Assembly: GCA_964434865.1 (NCBI GenBank)
Contig: CAYSWV010000009.1
Span: 1-64,000, forward strand
Direction: 5' to 3'
DNA length: 64,000 nt
Source of the DNA: CAYSWV01 sp964434865
Lineage (GTDB): Bacteria; Cyanobacteriota; Cyanobacteriia; Thermostichales; Thermostichaceae
The notes under the pieces were generated by a model that saw nothing but the letters and a program-made list of their open reading frames with translations, made no database searches and was not told where the DNA came from. The position numbers and the translations under genes were made by a program. How positions within the stretch are numbered: the stretch's first letter is position 1; each line of letters begins with the position of its first letter. Shown here one piece after another: positions 53,922 through 62,564 of the stretch.

Positions 53922-54944
53922 ATGAAATTGTGTCATCTTCATCGATTGAGCTTGGCTTGGGGACTCCTAGGCTTAGCAGCATGTTCTAGTGGAGGAGAGC
54001 GTACCTCAATAGGGATTGATCCGGGTCTAGGACCCATTCCCACAGCAGCTGAAACCTTAGCCGCTTTTGAAAATGCTCCAACTAGTTTGGATCCCTGCAC
54101 GGAATCGGCTCCATCTCCTGACCGAAGTGTTCAACGGGTCGTCTTAGAAGCAGGCAGTAAAGAGCGGGTGTTGGTAGTTCAAAATCCCCTGCCTGCTGAT
54201 CCTAATCCTCCTGCAATTATTGTTTTACATGCTGGAGGCGCTCATTTTGCTGATGATAGAGCGTTAGCCTTCCTGCCAGGACTTGAAGATTATGTCAAAC
54301 TTTACCCCAGAGCGTGTCAGGTGGGTGCTTGGACATTCCCAGGTGGGGCCTTGCTCTTTGGTGATAGGGTTGACAAAGAAGCTGATCCTGAGTTTTTATC
54401 AGCTGTAGCTGACTATGCTATCAACACATTTAACGTTGATCCCGATCGTATTTTCTTGCTAGGCGTTTCCCGGGGCGGGATCATGGCCTACTACACCTTG
54501 TCAAAGATCCCTTCAAGGTTTGCTGGTGCTGCGATTGTTATTGGTAATATGGTTAATGCGTTTGGAGACTCCTACAGCATCCCTGATCCAACATCAGTAC
54601 TGATTATGAATGGTACAGCAGATGAATTAATGGTTTTTGAAGGGGCTACTAACCGTCAAAATCCTGGGTTTTCGCTATTATCTTCAGATGTTTCTGCAAC
54701 TAAAGTAGCTTTAGCCAATGGCTGCACAGACAAACCTATTCCAGTCTTGACAAACAACAACCAAACTCGTGAAACCCAATACCAAGTCTGCCTAGATCAA
54801 GTTGAAGTTCTTTATGTTGAATGTCTAGGAGCGGGGCACCAGTTTCCTAATTTAGGTGGGCTGCCTAATGTTGTCACGGGCGAGCCTTGTAATGCCTATG
54901 ACGGCCAAATTCAAATTGATGAGTTTTTCAAGCAACAGTTTTAA
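53922..54944 (+). CDS. alpha/beta-hydrolase lipoprotein (LpqC/PHB depolymerase-like)
   Basis: 340 residues. A lipobox LAAC (Cys21) after a basic N-terminus makes it a predicted lipoprotein. The catalytic fold shows oxyanion segment VLHAGG, nucleophile elbow GVSRGG (Ser about 185), Asp in MNGTADELM and His in AGHQFP near the C-terminus. Six or more Cys suggest disulfides. Feruloyl-esterase/LpqC-type hydrolase is the best guess; substrate unknown. Confidence 0.82.
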   Translation: MKLCHLHRLSLAWGLLGLAACSSGGERTSIGIDPGLGPIPTAAETLAAFENAPTSLDPCTESAPSPDRSVQRVVLEAGSKERVLVVQNPLPADPNPPAIIVLHAGGAHFADDRALAFLPGLEDYVKLYPRACQVGAWTFPGGALLFGDRVDKEADPEFLSAVADYAINTFNVDPDRIFLLGVSRGGIMAYYTLSKIPSRFAGAAIVIGNMVNAFGDSYSIPDPTSVLIMNGTADELMVFEGATNRQNPGFSLLSSDVSATKVALANGCTDKPIPVLTNNNQTRETQYQVCLDQVEVLYVECLGAGHQFPNLGGLPNVVTGEPCNAYDGQIQIDEFFKQQF

Positions 54945-55053
54945 TGTTGAGAGTATATCTGATAATTCTTTTTCGACATTGATCGCCATTGTTGAAACCG
55001 ATCTCCGGTGAGCTTTTCAAGTTTAGCTTTACGAAAGCTTAAGGTTTATAGGC

Positions 55054-56058
55054 TTAAGTCCGAATCCTAGGATCAACCCATTGCAGCATCAGATCGGCTA
55101 GTAGATTCCCTAGGATCAGCATCAAAGAGCCAAAAAGTAGGCTTGCCATCACAACATTGACATCAAAGCTACGTACAGACTCCAGGATCAACTTCCCCAA
55201 CCCCGGCCAATTAAAGAAAAATTCTGCAACAAACGATCCACTGAGCAAATTAGCAAACTCAAACCCTAGAATAGTAATGAGTGGGTTGATCGAATTGCGC
55301 AGAGCATGAACGCTGAGCACGCGCCATTCAGAGAGGCCTCTAGCCCGGGCTGATTGAATATAGTCTTGCCGCAGTATATCTAGGAAACTACCCCGAGTAA
55401 TTCGTTGCAGCCCTGCAAAACTAGTAATGCTCAGAGCCAACGTAGGTAAGATCAGGTGATGGCTGATATCCAGGATCTTACCCCACCAGGGCAAACTACT
55501 ATACTGAACACTGGTCATCCCACCAACGGGGAAAAAGCCAAGCATTTGGGCCACAATCAACAACAGGATGGCTAGCACAAAACTGGGCATCGACTGGCCG
55601 GTATAGCTTAGCAGCTGTAGGATTCGATCCAAACGAGAGTTTTGCTGGACAGCACTCAACATACCCAGCGGTACCGCCACGAGCCAGGTAACGATGACTG
55701 ATGAAACGGCTAATAGCAACGTAGCACCCACTCTTGATCCAATCAGCTCAGTGACTGGAATTCGAAACGTATAGCTGGTGCCAAAATCACCTCTAATAAT
55801 ATTGCCCAGCCAAATAAAGTACTGCTGCCAGATAGGCTTGTCCAAACCTAGACGAGCGATTTCTTGCTCAATGAGGACTTCACTAACAGTTGGATCGAGT
55901 CTCAACTCATCTAGAAAATCACCCGGTGAGAGTTTAATCAGCAAAAAGCTTAGGATCGAAATGAGGAGAAGGACAGGAAGTGCCTGGAGCAAGCGCTTAG
56001 TCACAAGACCTAATGGTCCGTCTAGCCAACGCTGGCTTAGAGTTAATTGTGAAGACAT
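55054..56058 (-). CDS. DppB-type ABC transporter permease
   Basis: 334 residues, six membrane helices, with the EAA-loop region YIQSARARGLSEWRVLSVHALRNS... that docks the ATPase, and an N-terminal FLLIKLSPGDF typical of DppB/OppB/NikB. Import of oligopeptides or nickel is usual. No ATPase, second permease or binding protein gene lies near, so partners must be elsewhere. An AGCTTT-ACG-AAAGCT hairpin (55025-55039) lies after the stop but lacks a T-run. Confidence 0.88.
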   Translation of the reverse strand: MSSQLTLSQRWLDGPLGLVTKRLLQALPVLLLISILSFLLIKLSPGDFLDELRLDPTVSEVLIEQEIARLGLDKPIWQQYFIWLGNIIRGDFGTSYTFRIPVTELIGSRVGATLLLAVSSVIVTWLVAVPLGMLSAVQQNSRLDRILQLLSYTGQSMPSFVLAILLLIVAQMLGFFPVGGMTSVQYSSLPWWGKILDISHHLILPTLALSITSFAGLQRITRGSFLDILRQDYIQSARARGLSEWRVLSVHALRNSINPLITILGFEFANLLSGSFVAEFFFNWPGLGKLILESVRSFDVNVVMASLLFGSLMLILGNLLADLMLQWVDPRIRT

Positions 56059-56239
56059 AGCAGGGTCTCACTAGAGTTCGAGATCGACTATCAACCTTGC
56101 CTAACCCGCAAATCAAACACTAGGAATCAAACATTAATTAAATAGTAGTAGGCTCCACAGGCAGCGCAAAGATTGATGGTTACCAAAGTTAATTCTGTAG
56201 AATAGGCTACTACAATAGAGACATAAGTGGAGGGTGAGA

Positions 56240-56443
56240 ATGGACTTTAATCAGGTCAAGGCTATTGTAGATAAAGCATTAGAGGATGGTGCGCTAACCT
56301 CAGCTGAGAACGATGAGATTGAGGCTGCTATCATGGCCGACGGTATTATTTCCGACGAAGAGCTTGAACTCCTAGAATCCATTGGTCGTAAAGTCAGAAG
56401 TGGCGAGATCAAATTGATTGGACCTGATGGTCAACCTATCTAA
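56240..56443 (+). CDS. small acidic helical protein
   Basis: 67 residues from the ATG at 56240 with GGAGGG 5 bp upstream (an in-frame GTG at 56234 is weaker). Two helix-like halves each contain DKALEDGALTSAENDEIEAA and a similar ADGIISDEELELLESI, resembling an EF-hand or TerB-like pair, but the loops are not canonical EF hands. Found in cyanobacteria as a conserved unknown, as far as I recall. It lies alone. Confidence 0.65.
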   Translation: MDFNQVKAIVDKALEDGALTSAENDEIEAAIMADGIISDEELELLESIGRKVRSGEIKLIGPDGQPI

Positions 56444-56523
56444 CACTTGTGCTGAAGAGCCTGATCCTTTAGACCCTAATCCTTATAGATCCTAAAACAA
56501 CTCGAATCAACCCGTTAAAGGCA

Positions 56524-57336
56524 TCATAAAGCACTGGATCCTAAGCTTTGTTCCTGCTCTGGAGTCAGGGGGAGATGTAGACCACACTCCTGTTTCAAGC
56601 CATGAAAGCGGGTGTCTCTCTCATGATCATCAGTAGCCATCATTGGACGGCTGGAGTGCCAGTCTCCTACAGTTGCGTACCCCTGATCAAAGAACGGATG
56701 GTAGGGCAGATCATGTTCTTTTAAATAGTAGTACACATCTCGAGCAGTCCACCTCAAAATGGGTAAAACTTTGTAGCGGCCATCTTGAATACTGAGGGGT
56801 TGGAGATGTTGTCGATGTTGCGTCTGATCCCGACGCAGACCTGCTAACCAGGCTGTTGCATTCAGTTCCCGCAAGGCTCGCTGCATAGGTTCTACTTTAC
56901 GAATAGTGTCATATAGATTGAGCGCCTCAACTGTCTTTTGGGTCCAAAGCTGCCCATGTAGGGCCTCCATCCGAGCTGGGCTCATCGGGGATTGGTACAC
57001 CTTTAGATTGAGGTGCAATCGTTGAGTTAGATCCTCAGCAAATTGATAGGTTTCAGGGGGTAGATAGCCTGTGTCGATCCAAACCACTGGAATATCTGGA
57101 ATCACCTGAGTAGCTAGGTGTAACATTACGGCTGATTGGATCCCAAAACTCGTGGTCAGGAGCAGGCCTGAGCCAAATGTTGAGACAGCCCATTCAATAA
57201 CACTGTTGGCATCGATGGGTTCTAACTGTTGATTCAGGGCTTCAAGAGACGACCCTGGTATCAGCTTTAGGGCTTCTAGATCAACTATGGGCATCGCCTT
57301 AGGATGGTCAGTCAGACGGGTGTGCTGGTAGGGCAT
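56524..57336 (-). CDS. cysH: phosphoadenylylsulfate reductase (thioredoxin-type)
   Basis: Reduces PAPS to sulfite in assimilatory sulfate reduction. 270 residues with TTSFGIQSAVMLHL, VVWIDTGYLPPETYQFA, RKVEPMQRAL, LRRDQTQHR and the C-terminal ECGLHL (catalytic Cys). The paired CC motifs of [4Fe-4S] APS reductases are missing, so it should use PAPS and thioredoxin. Start ATG at 57336; Met15 is an alternative. Confidence 0.94.
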   Translation of the reverse strand: MPYQHTRLTDHPKAMPIVDLEALKLIPGSSLEALNQQLEPIDANSVIEWAVSTFGSGLLLTTSFGIQSAVMLHLATQVIPDIPVVWIDTGYLPPETYQFAEDLTQRLHLNLKVYQSPMSPARMEALHGQLWTQKTVEALNLYDTIRKVEPMQRALRELNATAWLAGLRRDQTQHRQHLQPLSIQDGRYKVLPILRWTARDVYYYLKEHDLPYHPFFDQGYATVGDWHSSRPMMATDDHERDTRFHGLKQECGLHLPLTPEQEQSLGSSAL

Positions 57337-57797
57337 TGAGTCACAGGTAACGGTTAAGCAATAGCAAGCAATAAGCTAAAGTCTATGATCAAAATCTTTT
57401 CCAGGGTAGCTATAACCCTCATTAATCTCAATAGCTATTATCCTTAGGACCGGCTAGAGTTCATTGGCTCCCTGATTCATTAATTCATGTATTCCATTAA
57501 TTCATTTAATTCATTTAATTCATTTATGGATATGAGGCGTTACTCTGATACGCTATTCAGGCCACCTAGAGATAGGAGTTTATTACAGTTTCAGGCTCTC
57601 AATCATAACCCCAACCTTTTTCGGTGTAGCCAGATGCTCACAACCAAATAACGTATAAAATATATCTTTAAACTGGGATTATTTTTCAAGTGTTGGTTTT
57701 GTAAGTAGAGCTATCTACGTAACAAGGTTATCCAATAACTTGCCATCTCGGATATCATTTGAGAAGCTGAAATATGAAACCCCTCAAGGTTAAGCTC
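57337..57797. other. intergenic with a TTAATTCAT repeat
   Basis: About 460 bp, divergent. It includes a 9-10 bp TTAATTCAT repeat (about 57475-57526). A 41-codon open frame (ATG 57526) directly after the repeat is unsupported by a ribosome binding site. Confidence 0.45.
57475..57526. repeat. TTAATTCAT low-complexity repeat
   Basis: ATTCATTAATTCAT..., then TTAATTCAT three times at 9-bp spacing (TTAATTCATTTAATTCATTTAA). Looks like slippage of a 9-bp unit. Confidence 0.75.
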
Positions 57798-58289
57798 ATG
57801 GCTTACAAAATTCTGTTTGTTTGTCTTGGTAATATCTGCCGTTCTCCAGCTGCCGAGAACATTATGGATCATCTCCTTCACGAGCAGAAACCGAGTCCAG
57901 AGATCATCTGTGATTCAGCGGGAACAAGTGCTTATCACATTGGAAGTCCTCCTGATCGACGGATGCAGAAGGTGGCTCAATCTTATGGAATTCAGATGAA
58001 AGGAGAGGCCCGCCAGATTCAACCCCCAGATCTAGCCCAGTTTGATTTAATTCTGACTATGGACCATGAAAATTACCGAAATGTACTGGCTCTAGATCAT
58101 CAGGGACAATACCGCCATAAAGTTAAAATGATGTGCAGCTATTGTACAGAACATAAGGATATTGAAGTTCCAGACCCTTACTATGGGGGCGAAAATGGAT
58201 TTCATTATGTGATTGAATTACTGACTGATGCTTGCAAGAACTTATTAGCCTCGTTAGAGCCTCAAGTAACCTTCAAAGCTGAATCTTAA
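57798..58289 (+). CDS. low-molecular-weight phosphotyrosine-type phosphatase
   Basis: 163 residues. The P-loop CLGNICRSP (Cys9 to Arg15), DSAGTSAYHIG and the acid loop EVPDPYYGG are intact. The ATG at 57798 gives family length; 57774 would add eight residues. 13 bp before the fructosamine-kinase gene. Family members dephosphorylate phosphotyrosine, but human LMW-PTP-A also acts on protein ribulosamine-5-phosphates, and that role fits the neighbour (inference). Confidence 0.92.
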   Translation: MAYKILFVCLGNICRSPAAENIMDHLLHEQKPSPEIICDSAGTSAYHIGSPPDRRMQKVAQSYGIQMKGEARQIQPPDLAQFDLILTMDHENYRNVLALDHQGQYRHKVKMMCSYCTEHKDIEVPDPYYGGENGFHYVIELLTDACKNLLASLEPQVTFKAES

Positions 58290-58302
58290 GAGATACCTCC
58301 TT

Positions 58303-59190
58303 ATGATCGGATTATGGAATGCTATCGCTTGTCATATTTCTGAAGTAACTGCTACGCCTTTTGATCCAAAGCAGCAGAGATCTTTAGGAGGAGGTAGTAT
58401 TAATTCAGCCTATTTGCTAGCTGACCAGCATCACTCCTATTTTGTCAAGTGTAATAGTGCTGCTCAAGTTGAAATGTTTGTAGCTGAGTGGCATGGCCTA
58501 CAGGAGTTAACTAAACCACAGGCTATACGAGTTCCAAGGCCCCTCTGCTACGGTACTCATGACTCGACAGCCTATATGGTACTGGAGTATATCCCCTTGA
58601 AATCCAGCCGCTCAGATACAGCCATTAAACTAGGTCAGCAACTGGCTCAACTGCATCAGTTTCAGGCTTCTCAATTTGGTTGGGACCGCAACAATACCAT
58701 TGGATCCACGCCCCAGGCTAATCCATGGACAGATACTTGGGTTGACTTCTATCGAGAGCATCGTTTGAAGTTTCAAGTTCGCTTGGCCAAACGCCGGGGA
58801 TTTACAGGATCCTGGACTCAACAAGCAGAGCGATTGATCGATCGGTTGGAGATCTTTTTTGAAGCTTATCAACCTCAACCTTCCCTACTACATGGAGATT
58901 TGTGGGGTGGTAACCACGGGGCTGATGATCAAGGTAACCCAGTCATTTTTGACCCTGCAGTCTACTATGGTGATCGAGAAACAGATCTAGCTATGACAGA
59001 GCTATTCGGTGGGTTTCCACCCTCATTTTACCAGGCCTATAATCAGAGCTATCCCTTAGATCCAGGTTATCGGGTGCGTAAACCTTTATACCAACTTTAC
59101 CATCTACTCAATCACCTTAACTTATTTGGTGGAGGCTATTTAGGATCAGTGCAGGGAGCCATTCAAGAGTGCTTAAAAGTATTGCAGTAA
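58303..59190 (+). CDS. fructosamine-3-kinase-family protein
   Basis: 295 residues, aminoglycoside-kinase-like fold. GGGSINSAYLLAD, SYFVKCNSA (ATP-site Lys), LLHGDLWGGNHG (catalytic HGDLW), VIFDPAVYYGDRETDLAMTELFGG (DP metal motif) define the family. Bacterial members phosphorylate ribulosamines or erythrulosamines formed by glycation of proteins, which then decompose. Together with the upstream phosphatase it may form a two-step repair unit. Start ATG at 58303 with only a weak ribosome binding site. Confidence 0.92.
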   Translation: MIGLWNAIACHISEVTATPFDPKQQRSLGGGSINSAYLLADQHHSYFVKCNSAAQVEMFVAEWHGLQELTKPQAIRVPRPLCYGTHDSTAYMVLEYIPLKSSRSDTAIKLGQQLAQLHQFQASQFGWDRNNTIGSTPQANPWTDTWVDFYREHRLKFQVRLAKRRGFTGSWTQQAERLIDRLEIFFEAYQPQPSLLHGDLWGGNHGADDQGNPVIFDPAVYYGDRETDLAMTELFGGFPPSFYQAYNQSYPLDPGYRVRKPLYQLYHLLNHLNLFGGGYLGSVQGAIQECLKVLQ

Positions 59191-59815
59191 TGCTGTGTTG
59201 GTCTGTCTTCCAGCGATCTAGCTCAGCTCACCTGTAGATAGACTTTGCAAAGTTAAATCTTGTCCAAAAGCCACTTTTAACTAAACCCTGAGTTGAATTC
59301 GCTGACGTTCATGACGAGATGATTGTCTTCAAAATAAGATTAGAGATCAAGTTCATCAGGATAAATCCCAGATCTAGACTCTATACTGATTAACCTATTC
59401 CTTGACTGGGTGTGTTAGATTAGAGTGCGAGACTTCAATTCCATGATCGGTATTCGTTAGCCTGGCCTATGGTTGACAGTTGCTCCCGATAAATTGATTC
59501 TCTGAGATGTTAGTGTGGAGTCGTTGCATGTCAGCCTGTCAGGGTATGTTAGCTTGCCTCAATTACGGAACATTGGATAGGTGCTGTCTCAGATCGGTAA
59601 AGTCTGTAGAGGCAGAGACTTGATGTCTTTCAACACAACAGATTCGAGGCAGTATTGAGTTTCCTTTAATTACAAGTCAGTAGCTGCAATCCAAAGGCTC
59701 TGCTTGAGTGCCCTTAATGTCAGGCGTAACCGAGATCTGGTTAAGATGACTGAGCTAGATACTCTGACACATTTGACGAGTTTAAATTTTTCAACTTACA
59801 CCAGGGAGATTAAGT
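59191..59815. other. intergenic before rpsU
   Basis: 625 bp without a recognisable gene or tRNA; a small RNA cannot be excluded by eye. Confidence 0.45.
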
Positions 59816-59995
59816 ATGACCCAGATCATTTTAGGAGAGAGTGAGGGGATTGAATCAGCCTTGAGACGCTTTAAGCGGCAGGTGTCCAAAGCTGGCATTT
59901 TTTCAGACCTCAAGAAAAACCGTCATTTTGAAACCCCACTTGAAAAAAATAAGCGTAAAGCTCTAGCCAGGCGCCGCAAGGGACGATTTTCCTAG
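59816..59995 (+). CDS. rpsU: 30S ribosomal protein S21
   Basis: 59 residues, short and basic: MTQIILGESEGIESALRRF, then KAGIFSDLKKNRHFETP and a C-terminal KNKRKALARRRKGRFS rich in Lys/Arg, exactly as in cyanobacterial S21. GGGAGA precedes the ATG. S21 binds the 30S platform near the anti-Shine-Dalgarno and aids initiation. It stands alone, tail-to-tail with pdxA. Confidence 0.96.
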   Translation: MTQIILGESEGIESALRRFKRQVSKAGIFSDLKKNRHFETPLEKNKRKALARRRKGRFS

Positions 59996-60010
59996 CTTAG
60001 ATGCCGTCCC

Positions 60011-60057
60011 GTCATCCTTTTAGTCATCCTTTTAATCGTAAGGTTAATCGTAAGGTC
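60011..60057. repeat. two adjacent 12-bp duplications at the pdxA end
   Basis: GTCATCCTTTTA twice (60011, 60023) followed by AATCGTAAGGT(T/C) twice (60034, 60046). The latter adds a TLRLTLR echo to the PdxA C-terminus. Confidence 0.85.
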
Positions 60058-61043
60058 GACAAATGGATGGCTAGCCAGATAGCTGCTTTAAGACTGTCTG
60101 CTCTAGCTTGACCCTGACCCACAATGTCAAATGCTGTGCCATGATCAGGCGACGTACGAACAAAGGGTAGCCCAATGGTCGTGTTCACAGCTTGATCAAA
60201 AGCCAAGAGTTTGATGGGGATGAGGCCTTGATCATGGTATAAGGCCAGATAAGCATCTGCTCCTTGATAATCCTCCTGATGCCAAGCCTGAGCGGGTTTT
60301 ACCCATAGTGTATCAGGAGGGACGGGGCCGATCACCTTGGCTTGAGAGTACTGCTGGAGCAGTGGTGTTAACCAGGTCACTTCTTCATCTCCCAATTGCC
60401 CAGCCTCGCCACTGTGGGGATTAAGTCCTGCTACAGCAATGATAGGATCTCGAATCTGAAAATCTTGCTGCAAGGTTTGTACTAGCAAATCCAGTTTAGC
60501 TTGGACTAGAGCTGTCGATAGCACTTGGGGCACTTGTTTTAGGGGGATGTGAGTCGTGGCTAGCAGAACCTTAAAGAGCCAATGAGTATGTGGAGATCGA
60601 GCTACAAATAGCATCCCATAGGATTCTGAGCCGCTCATTTTGGCAAGCACTTCAGTCTGCCCAGGATAGCTGTGTCCAGCCAGAGTCCAGGCAAATTTTG
60701 CAATCGGTGCAGTTACTACGCCATCAAAGCTGCCAGCTAGAGTTTGCCTAACAGCCGTTTGCAAGTAGATGAAACTCGCTTGGCCCGATTGCTGATCACC
60801 AGTGCCCGGTGTAATTGAGGTTGCAGTTTGACAATCTTGTATCAAGAGGCTGCTTGGATGAGCTAGGGGAACAGAGACATGTTCTTTCAGCTCGTTATAG
60901 GTGATCAGTAGTGGCTGGCTATCCCCAATCACCGTGATGTCTGCTGCTGCGTGCAGGTCAGGATCAGCTAAGGCTTTCAGGATGATCTCAGGACCTATAC
61001 CAGCTGGATCGCCAAGAGTGAGTGCTAAACGAGGACGAGGCAT
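60024..61043 (-). CDS. pdxA: 4-hydroxythreonine-4-phosphate dehydrogenase
   Basis: NAD-dependent oxidation in DXP-dependent pyridoxal phosphate synthesis. 339 residues with LTLGDPAGIGPEIILKAL, the metal-site AGHSYPGQTEVLA, VAGLNPHSGEAG, YHDQGLIPIKLLAFDQAVN and RTSPDHGTAFDIVGQG. The last residues STLRLTLRLKG come from a duplicated 12-bp unit. Convergent with rpsU, 28 bp apart. Confidence 0.95.
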   Translation of the reverse strand: MPRPRLALTLGDPAGIGPEIILKALADPDLHAAADITVIGDSQPLLITYNELKEHVSVPLAHPSSLLIQDCQTATSITPGTGDQQSGQASFIYLQTAVRQTLAGSFDGVVTAPIAKFAWTLAGHSYPGQTEVLAKMSGSESYGMLFVARSPHTHWLFKVLLATTHIPLKQVPQVLSTALVQAKLDLLVQTLQQDFQIRDPIIAVAGLNPHSGEAGQLGDEEVTWLTPLLQQYSQAKVIGPVPPDTLWVKPAQAWHQEDYQGADAYLALYHDQGLIPIKLLAFDQAVNTTIGLPFVRTSPDHGTAFDIVGQGQARADSLKAAIWLAIHLSTLRLTLRLKG

Positions 61044-61157
61044 AGTAGAGAGCCACTTGAGACCTGTTCAGATTATAATCTCTTGACGACAGCCTCTAGA
61101 GACATGGGTCAAGGCCTGCTACAACTGGAGGTGGCTTCTATCTGATCTCATACCCTT

Positions 61158-61823
61158 ATGCTCAAAGCTGTGATCTTCGACATGGACGGTCTGCTGATCG
61201 ATTCCGAGCAATTCTGGCGACAAGCAGAAATTGAGGTATTTGCCTCTGTTGGTGTTCATCTAACGCCTAGTCTCTGTAGCCACACTATGGGCCTGAGAAT
61301 TGATGAAGTGGTTGAATACTGGTATCAGCGTTATCCGTGGGACAGGGTACCCAAATACAAGATTGCTGACCATATTGTCAGTCGTGTCCAGCAGTTGATC
61401 GGACAAGAGGGTACAGCCAAAACAGGTGTTCATGAGCTCCTGAGTTACCTAGCGACTCAAAATGTCAAAATTGCCTTAGCCTCTTCATCTGATTACAAGC
61501 TGATCGATACTGTTTTAGATCGCCTCAACATTCGCTCTTATTTTGATGTGGTTTATTCTGCTACTGAAGAAGATTATGGGAAGCCTCATCCGGGCGTTTA
61601 TCTAACTACTGCCAAAAAAATAGATATACCCCCCACTTGTTGTCTAGCTCTAGAAGACTCAATCACTGGAGTTTTAGCCGCAAAGTCGGCTCGCATGAGT
61701 TGCATTGCTGTGCCTGAAGGGTATCCCAGTTATGACCCTCAGTTTGTGATTGCCGATCATATCGTTGGATCCTTACTGGATATTCAACCGGAACAATGGC
61801 TCGCGCTCAGAGGGGGTTCTTAA
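61158..61823 (+). CDS. HAD sugar-phosphate phosphatase (HxpB/YniC-like)
   Basis: 221 residues, HAD subfamily IA. Motif I IFDMDGLLIDSE, motif II SSSD, Lys in YGKPHPG and acid motif ALEDSITG are intact. LGLRIDEVVEYWY-RYPW and YSKPHP-type wording match E. coli hexitol phosphatase B (2-deoxyglucose-6-phosphate phosphatase) closely. Substrate unproven. Nine bp before the methyltransferase gene. Confidence 0.88.
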   Translation: MLKAVIFDMDGLLIDSEQFWRQAEIEVFASVGVHLTPSLCSHTMGLRIDEVVEYWYQRYPWDRVPKYKIADHIVSRVQQLIGQEGTAKTGVHELLSYLATQNVKIALASSSDYKLIDTVLDRLNIRSYFDVVYSATEEDYGKPHPGVYLTTAKKIDIPPTCCLALEDSITGVLAAKSARMSCIAVPEGYPSYDPQFVIADHIVGSLLDIQPEQWLALRGGS

Positions 61824-61832
61824 GGAGAGCTG

Positions 61833-62492
61833 ATGGAGACTTTGAAATCCAAACAGGCCTTTTTCGATAGGTGGGCTAGTTTTTATGATTGTCCATTGAC
61901 GTCTATCTTCTATCAATCCGTCCATCATCAGTTGCTGCATTATGTGTCATTGCCGGCTGCTGCCAAGGTGCTCGATCTCGGCTGTGGAACCGGTCGGTTC
62001 CTGAATCGCTTAGCAGCCCATCAGGGAGATGTTTGGGGAATCGGGGTAGATTTTTCAGAGCAGATGCTGCGACAAGCCCGTCGGACTAATCGCTATCGAT
62101 CTCGACTTCTTTTTATTCAAGCTGAAGCTGAGTCCTTACGATTCAGTAGTGAGTTCTTTGATGCCGTCTTCTGTTGCTTCAGTTTGCTACACTACTCTAA
62201 TCCAAGCGTAGTCTTTCAAGACGTTAAACGAGTTTTAAGGCCTGAAGGCCATTTCTATTGGATTGATCCTCATCCTATGGGGCAAGATCCGGTTGAGCGA
62301 TTAGCAGTAACGCCAGATGGCATCACGTTTTACAATGCTAAGACTCGCGAACAGTATGCTCATCAGGCTGGACTTCACTGTTTAACCCATATTGAACTCA
62401 CGTTTCCAACCCTTTTAAGTATCTTTTTGAAGCCGATGGTGAAATCAGTTTCTGGTCGAAGCGCCCCAGGGCAAACCCTTGAACCTGAATAA
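61833..62492 (+). CDS. SAM-dependent methyltransferase (class I)
   Basis: 219 residues. Motif I VLDLGCGTGRFLN (about residue 47) and post-I IGVDFSEQML, motif II FDAVFCCFSLLHYSNP, then VKRVLRPEGHFYWIDP. It belongs to the UbiE/Methyltransf_11 group; small molecule or quinone substrate cannot be told. AAGGAG ribosome binding site. Likely one transcript with the HAD gene and perhaps with agmatinase 72 bp later. Confidence 0.88.
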   Translation: METLKSKQAFFDRWASFYDCPLTSIFYQSVHHQLLHYVSLPAAAKVLDLGCGTGRFLNRLAAHQGDVWGIGVDFSEQMLRQARRTNRYRSRLLFIQAEAESLRFSSEFFDAVFCCFSLLHYSNPSVVFQDVKRVLRPEGHFYWIDPHPMGQDPVERLAVTPDGITFYNAKTREQYAHQAGLHCLTHIELTFPTLLSIFLKPMVKSVSGRSAPGQTLEPE

Positions 62493-62564
62493 CTGTGCAA
62501 TAGCGTGAAAATGATCAAGGTCTAGATCTCTACCATAGAAAACTGGGTTACTGGAGGATAGTAG

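Noticed and set aside
55025..55039. Hairpin AGCTTT-ACG-AAAGCT as a terminator
   Set aside because: Short stem, no T-run on either strand. Mentioned only with the permease gene.
57526..57651. 41-codon ORF directly after the TTAATTCAT repeat
   Set aside because: No ribosome binding site and a composition (many Arg, Asn, Pro) unlike the small proteins nearby; chance is likelier.
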